From: an uncultured Pseudomonadota bacterium
Lineage (GTDB): Bacteria > Pseudomonadota > Alphaproteobacteria > Rs-D84
Direction of reading: 5' to 3'
DNA: 36,030 nt
Assembly: GCA_949296475.1 (NCBI GenBank)
Contig: CASFOK010000009.1
Location: 1-36,030, forward strand
In this document: positions 33,501 through 36,030 of the stretch, piece after piece
Layout of the letters: the number at the start of each line of letters is the position of its first letter
Numbering within the stretch: the stretch's first letter is position 1
Notes under the pieces: model-generated
What the model was told of the DNA's origin: nothing
The model's input: only the letters and a program-made list of their open reading frames with translations
Databases searched by the model: none
Program-made: the position numbers and the translations under genes

Positions 33501-33767
33501 CAGACAGTAAACTGCGATGGTTATTATGTCTTTGTAAACAAGAACACTGGTAAGTACATATCACCAAAATACGAGGGCACGACGACCACCGACACAACCA
33601 ACCTGATGCAACCGATTAATTTATATCGCACAGAAACAAACGAAAACGCAACCACATCAACGAACTGCACATACGAATACATAAATAACAACTGGGTTTG
33701 GTCGGGTCAAGATTGCGCGGTCACGTCGCCTACGCATTGGACGGTCACATACCAAGCCGTAAATTAG
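30546..33767 (+). CDS. Very large secreted Cys-rich protein
   Basis: The 1073-residue product starts with a signal peptide (MKKIRLFLLL to ANA). A low-complexity region rich in Thr, Ser, Arg, Asn and Ala runs to about residue 210. The cluster C217, C224, C229, C239, C241 followed by SS has exactly the spacing seen in the protein at 232. A long helical part with scattered cysteine pairs follows, such as CREMALEVC, CTTLTTQC and CREVGRACIIQSC. The C-terminal third is Asn- and Cys-rich and includes SCGPGFVSYW (about residue 823) shared with the protein at 13139. The AAAGG site abuts the ATG. No known family or catalytic motif was recognised. It is probably an exported, disulfide-rich surface or matrix protein. 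Confidence 0.82.
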   Translation: MKKIRLFLLLSLGLLYINVANADDNADVARAATRRDVAATVVSTNRQQSNPTTSATATKTNQTAISRYTSDTVAASTQSAVRDRATVSRTESVNRSNATDSTNSNRTVSARTTSNVQTRTTETPATVVSSPSRTSIRSATTTVQRTTPRTGVSNTTGTATRGSQSVSRSAIQTNSRTATPVMNTATARRGSGNGATISRSTTNTTTASVLSSNYTQCREVYYSCMDEFCANKDSQLKRCACSSRVNEFDSIKKQLSEVEDKMLDFNQRLLTVNMDKEDAAALFQATEGELAFQQEDTSESKKLLDEIAKKLNTTFDDSTFNPNLSPISLSLNADAAFDSVDSLMGSSTTTKTGPDLYSAALPVCREMALEVCSQDELDIAESGYQMAIEQDCNTVAKSYATQQDKAREKIREGSALLDMSRLDIYQKRNSDDILTCKKKMLDMLTDTTVCGDDLGKCLDVSGRYIDPSTGEAILTTNLVNLGTLITRPETNQTWTGAPGNEVFVSYLNSKKKFLEPAMEQCQDIADYVWDAFIEDALAQIKLAQEQKLEDVRQSCTTLTTQCLTQTSDSLEDFDARALSTFGVKADKTVREMCAEVQNSCTALLNVTDGGDAWNQGMTEIATDKTYETILKTCREVGRACIIQSCKSISGNFGLCENIQTSVNRKAIINRTSCWDEVVQCVADAGVESINNINLALIADNLVNPNTNAFYESLYGANAIITNNDVTNNTCINGTSNENCIYDICASECGLNNNGIYTLLSSSDCKTCRIAERIWGNCEAQPATILNQTTTHNKIKIGTDETLLSWFAKNTNTAEAIDSCRDTSCGPGFVSYWDEQKGTMICISAQNVSDDGLICPTNHWLITVSNDYKNCCKTNQGGAGLPDVFGNCCGIDQTQNSIDGLNWNNNDEYCGKDTTTQNISDTNNDVQNQNDEEVPATGLCLPDSSEFVVAFNPGTDQYYNTNNNIGYLICVGTLSGGDVLSEYPNGQTVNCDGYYVFVNKNTGKYISPKYEGTTTTDTTNLMQPINLYRTETNENATTSTNCTYEYINNNWVWSGQDCAVTSPTHWTVTYQAVN

Positions 33768-33820
33768 CCCACAGCGCCAACAACACAATATAAATAAAAA
33801 TTCAAAACCAACAAAAAGAC

Positions 33821-33850
33821 TTGACAAATTTTTACAATCGTCTATATTAT
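33821..33850 (+). promoter_or_regulatory. Promoter of the lipoprotein array
   Basis: Consensus TTGACA is followed by TATATT after 16 bases or TATTAT after 18. It lies just before the first gene of the array; no further promoter of similar quality is seen in the 20-40 base gaps between the array genes. Confidence 0.65.
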
Positions 33851-33873
33851 ACATAAAAGGTATAACAAGAACG

Positions 33874-34374
33874 ATGTATAAGAAAACGCAAAACTTTTAT
33901 AAAAAACGTCTTCACTGGTCGCAGGGGCTGCCCATTTGGACGCGGGGCGAAACGGTGGGGAAAGAGAATGTAAAAATGACGTTTTCTGCATCAAAAACAA
34001 TCAAGATTTTAAAAAATCTGTCGGGGGCGGTCCGGAATTTTTCGGGCTGTTTTGTTTTTAACACGGTAAAAAACGGAACATCAAAACAAAACGTCGTACA
34101 AAACAAGCATTTTACGCAAACAGTTCCTTATAAATTAAAAGAAGCGGTATATTTATTGGGAATGGCGGGCGCAATAACATTTATCGCCCCGTCATGTAAT
34201 ACTTTTAATTCTGACGATTATCCGCCAAAACCAGACCCCGAGCCAAAATTTATAACCCAATGCAACCAGAATCAGGCTTTACGCAATAAGGTTACTGATG
34301 ACGAACCCATGTCAAGCGTCACGCATACCTTGTTTGACTTGCGAACCTTTCGTGCATTTAACAAACAAAAGTAA
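33874..34374 (+). CDS. Divergent first member of the lipoprotein array, long N-terminal extension
   Basis: The 166-residue frame carries the array-type signal (YKLKEAVYLLGMAGAI to APSC, Cys at about residue 109), but about 90 residues precede it. The part after the Cys (DYPPKPDPEPKF and so on) lacks the conserved C-terminus of the later members. ATG 33874 has AAAGG 13 bases upstream, which is long; ATG 33976 is an alternative. The extension is basic and has no membrane segment, so it would have to be removed or tolerated before export. It may be a chimera or a gene in decay. Whether it is translated as drawn is uncertain. Confidence 0.5.
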   Translation: MYKKTQNFYKKRLHWSQGLPIWTRGETVGKENVKMTFSASKTIKILKNLSGAVRNFSGCFVFNTVKNGTSKQNVVQNKHFTQTVPYKLKEAVYLLGMAGAITFIAPSCNTFNSDDYPPKPDPEPKFITQCNQNQALRNKVTDDEPMSSVTHTLFDLRTFRAFNKQK

Positions 34375-34392
34375 CGAAACGGGGTGACAAAC

Positions 34393-34914
34393 ATGAAATA
34401 CACAAAAAAGTTGTCTTATAAATTAAAAAAAGCATTACCTGTGGTTGGTATGATGGGAACTATGCTGATGACGGCATGCGAACCGAACCCCGAACCTGAC
34501 AAAGAAAGCCAAACAATCCCGGTTTTTATCCCCTTGTTCAAAACGGATGTATACGGTTCGGAAAAGTTAGACTACACGGTAAAGACGTCTAAAATTGAAA
34601 TATCCATAAACCCGTATGATGCATATAAAATGATTTCTATGGGCAGTGTGAATTTTGTTACCGACACCATAAACAAATATTCAAAAGACAAAAACATTAA
34701 AACGATTTATTTGGTTCCCGAAGGAGACTGGTCTAACTTAACAGCCCAGAACATAACAGCACTACGTAACCACGCGCTGAGATATGCAAAAGACAATTCA
34801 CCAAAGGTACGTGGTAAAGGCGATTTAAATTTCAGACTGGGTGAAGCATCCAAGGTTCCAGAAGACAGCCTGTGGTTCGTACGTAATGGTTGGACAATTA
34901 ATAAATACAGATAA
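34393..34914 (+). CDS. Array lipoprotein, copy 1 (variable middle)
   Basis: The 173-residue product begins MKYTKKLSYKLKKALP and has a lipoprotein-like signal ending in MTAC. Its middle differs strongly from the next copies except for a strand IKTIYLV and the following DWS. Its last 38 residues, from SPKVRGKGD to GWTINKYR, match copy 2 with one change. ATG 34393 has GGGGTG six bases upstream. The family is not one I can name. The lipid anchor would place it in the inner or outer membrane facing the periplasm or the surface. Confidence 0.78.
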   Translation: MKYTKKLSYKLKKALPVVGMMGTMLMTACEPNPEPDKESQTIPVFIPLFKTDVYGSEKLDYTVKTSKIEISINPYDAYKMISMGSVNFVTDTINKYSKDKNIKTIYLVPEGDWSNLTAQNITALRNHALRYAKDNSPKVRGKGDLNFRLGEASKVPEDSLWFVRNGWTINKYR

Positions 34915-34950
34915 CCCCCGACAAAATAATAAAAACAAAAAGGACGAAAC

Positions 34951-35406
34951 ATGAAATACACAAAAATGTTGCCTTATAAATTAAAAAAAGCATTACCTGC
35001 GATTGGTATGATGGGCTCTATGCTGATGACGACATCATGCGAACAAGAAAAAGATGACTACGAAAACCAACAAAAAACAATTGAATTAACTTTTGGTGCT
35101 TGGGATTCGCACAATATAGTAAAAATACTTCCAGACGGCACACGTACAGTCAGCGATACAATCATAAAATATGCAAACGACCCAACTATTAAAACAATTT
35201 ACTTGGTTACGAACGATGATTGGTCAGGCTGCACACATCCTAGTATAACAGCAATACGAGTCAACGGTGTAGAACACCCAATAAACTACTCACCAAAGGT
35301 ACGTGGCAAGGGCGATTTTAATTTCAGACTGGGTGAAGCATCCAAGGTTCCAGAAGACAGCCTGTGGTTCGTACGTAATGGTTGGACAATTAATAAATAC
35401 AGATAA
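34951..35406 (+). CDS. Array lipoprotein, copy 2
   Basis: The 151-residue product has a basic N-terminus, a hydrophobic stretch (ALPAIGMMGSMLM) and TTSC at the lipidation site, then acidic residues (EQEKDD). The mature part reads TIELTFGAWDSHN, a conserved DTIIKYANDPTIKTIYLV, a variable patch (TNDDWSGCTHPS) and the conserved C-terminus. The lipobox is loose by E. coli rules. AGGA lies six bases before the ATG. It is nearly identical to copy 3 outside the variable patch. Confidence 0.82.
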   Translation: MKYTKMLPYKLKKALPAIGMMGSMLMTTSCEQEKDDYENQQKTIELTFGAWDSHNIVKILPDGTRTVSDTIIKYANDPTIKTIYLVTNDDWSGCTHPSITAIRVNGVEHPINYSPKVRGKGDFNFRLGEASKVPEDSLWFVRNGWTINKYR

Positions 35407-35441
35407 CCCCCAACAAAACAATAAAACAAAAAGGATAAAAC

Positions 35442-35897
35442 ATGAAATATACAAAAATGTTGTCTTATAAATTAAAAAAAGCATTACCTGCGATTGGTAT
35501 GATGGGCTCTATGCTGATGACGACATCATGCGAACAAGAAAAAGATGACTATGAAAACCAACAAAAAACAATTGAATTAACTTTTGGTGCTTGGGATTCG
35601 CACAATATAGTAAAAATACTTCCAGACGGCACACGTACAGTCAGCGATACAATCATAAAATATGCGAACGACCCAACTATTAAAACAATTTATCTGATTC
35701 CAGATGATGATTGGTCAGACTACGCATATCGTAATATAACAGCACTGCGTGTTAATGGGGTGGAACACCCAATAAACTACTCATCAAAGGTACGTGGCAA
35801 GGGCGATTTTAATTTCAGACTGGGTGAAGCATCCAAGGTTCCAGAAGACAGCCTGTGGTTCGTACGTAATGGTTGGACAATTAATAAAAACAGATAA
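35442..35897 (+). CDS. Array lipoprotein, copy 3
   Basis: The 151-residue product matches copy 2 except mainly in the patch IPDDDWSDYAYRNITAL (about residues 86-102), plus single changes such as SSK for SPK and KNR for KYR. The ATG lies 491 bases after that of copy 2, and the gaps between genes are near-identical, so the unit was duplicated recently. AAAGGA lies six bases before the start. Each copy appears to be an intact gene. Confidence 0.82.
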   Translation: MKYTKMLSYKLKKALPAIGMMGSMLMTTSCEQEKDDYENQQKTIELTFGAWDSHNIVKILPDGTRTVSDTIIKYANDPTIKTIYLIPDDDWSDYAYRNITALRVNGVEHPINYSSKVRGKGDFNFRLGEASKVPEDSLWFVRNGWTINKNR

Positions 35898-35933
35898 CCC
35901 CCGACAAAATAATAAAAACAAAAAGGATAAAAC

Positions 35934-36030
35934 ATGAAATACACAAAAATGTTGCCTTATAAATTAAAAAAAGCATTACCTGCGATTGGTATGATGGGCT
36001 CTATGCTGATGACGACATCATGCGAACAAG
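35934..36030 (+). CDS. Array lipoprotein, copy 4 (cut by the window end)
   Basis: The first 32 codons are present, from MKYTKMLPYKLKK to the TTSC lipidation site and the following EQ. The codon after MKYTKML is Pro as in copy 2, not Ser as in copy 3. The array therefore continues beyond the window. Confidence 0.8.
   Translation, partial: MKYTKMLPYKLKKALPAIGMMGSMLMTTSCEQ

Larger units (their letters stand above)
34951..36030 (+). repeat. Tandem gene repeat, unit about 491 bases
   Basis: Units start at 34951, 35442 and 35934, spaced 491 and 492 bases. Each holds one lipoprotein gene and a gap of about 35 bases with AACCCC(C/A)GACAAAA-like sequence and an AAAGGA site. The earlier gene at 34393 shares the 3' part and gap but has a different middle. 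Confidence 0.9.

Noticed and set aside
34393-36030. CRISPR or other short-repeat array
   Set aside because: The repeat unit is about 491 bases and is an intact gene with its own ribosome site, not short repeats with spacers.

Overview
The window is AT-rich and looks like chromosome from an uncultured, anaerobic, host-associated alphaproteobacterium, perhaps of the gut RF32/Enterousia type. That placement is inferred from a single-subunit pyruvate:ferredoxin oxidoreductase, an LPS-export pair, CarD, EnvC next to CtpA, and a large share of secreted and outer-membrane proteins. Housekeeping genes dominate: rho, ssb, eno, lptC-lptB, carD, a bamE-like gene, nifJ, ctpA, envC, tyrS, tsf and rpsB. 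Most have readable sigma70-type promoters and hairpin terminators.

Layout. 1-3.6 kb: tRNA-Pro, a Cys-motif secreted protein, an overlapping two-gene pair that looks like a phage spanin pair, rho and ssb. 3.6-8.7 kb: a large autotransporter, enolase, a superinfection-immunity-like membrane protein and a 53-residue gene with its own promoter and terminator. 8.7-14.2 kb: an OmpA-like lipoprotein, a secreted unknown, lptC-lptB convergent with carD, a Cys-rich secreted protein and a BamE-like lipoprotein. 14.3-17.8 kb: nifJ. 17.9-22.7 kb: an accessory patch holding a ClpP-fold protein without its catalytic triad, a leucine-rich-repeat protein, ctpA, a Fic protein with altered active site and a frameshift, and an APH-type kinase. 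The last two separate ctpA from envC. 22.7-27.1 kb: envC, tyrS, tsf and rpsB. 27.2-30.2 kb: three exported proteins, probably one operon. 30.3-33.8 kb: a tRNA-Leu with the unusual anticodon AAG, a partial copy of its 5' end, and a 1073-residue Cys-rich secreted protein. 33.8 kb to the end: a tandem array of small lipoprotein genes that runs off the window.

How the genes fit together. Much of the window builds the envelope: LPS transport (LptC/LptB), outer-membrane assembly (BamE-like), wall anchoring (OmpA-like), septal wall hydrolysis control (EnvC) and periplasmic proteolysis (CtpA). nifJ and eno belong to a fermentative, ferredoxin-based energy metabolism. The secreted Cys-rich proteins and the lipoprotein array look lineage-specific.

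Most promising novelties: the C-x6-C-x4-C-x9-C-x-C-S-S signature shared by two secreted proteins about 30 kb apart; the mosaic lipoprotein array; the pseudo-ClpP and pseudo-Fic proteins; the spanin-like pair beside rho; the A34 tRNA-Leu; and three genes whose -10 boxes sit so close to the start codon that their mRNAs are probably leaderless.
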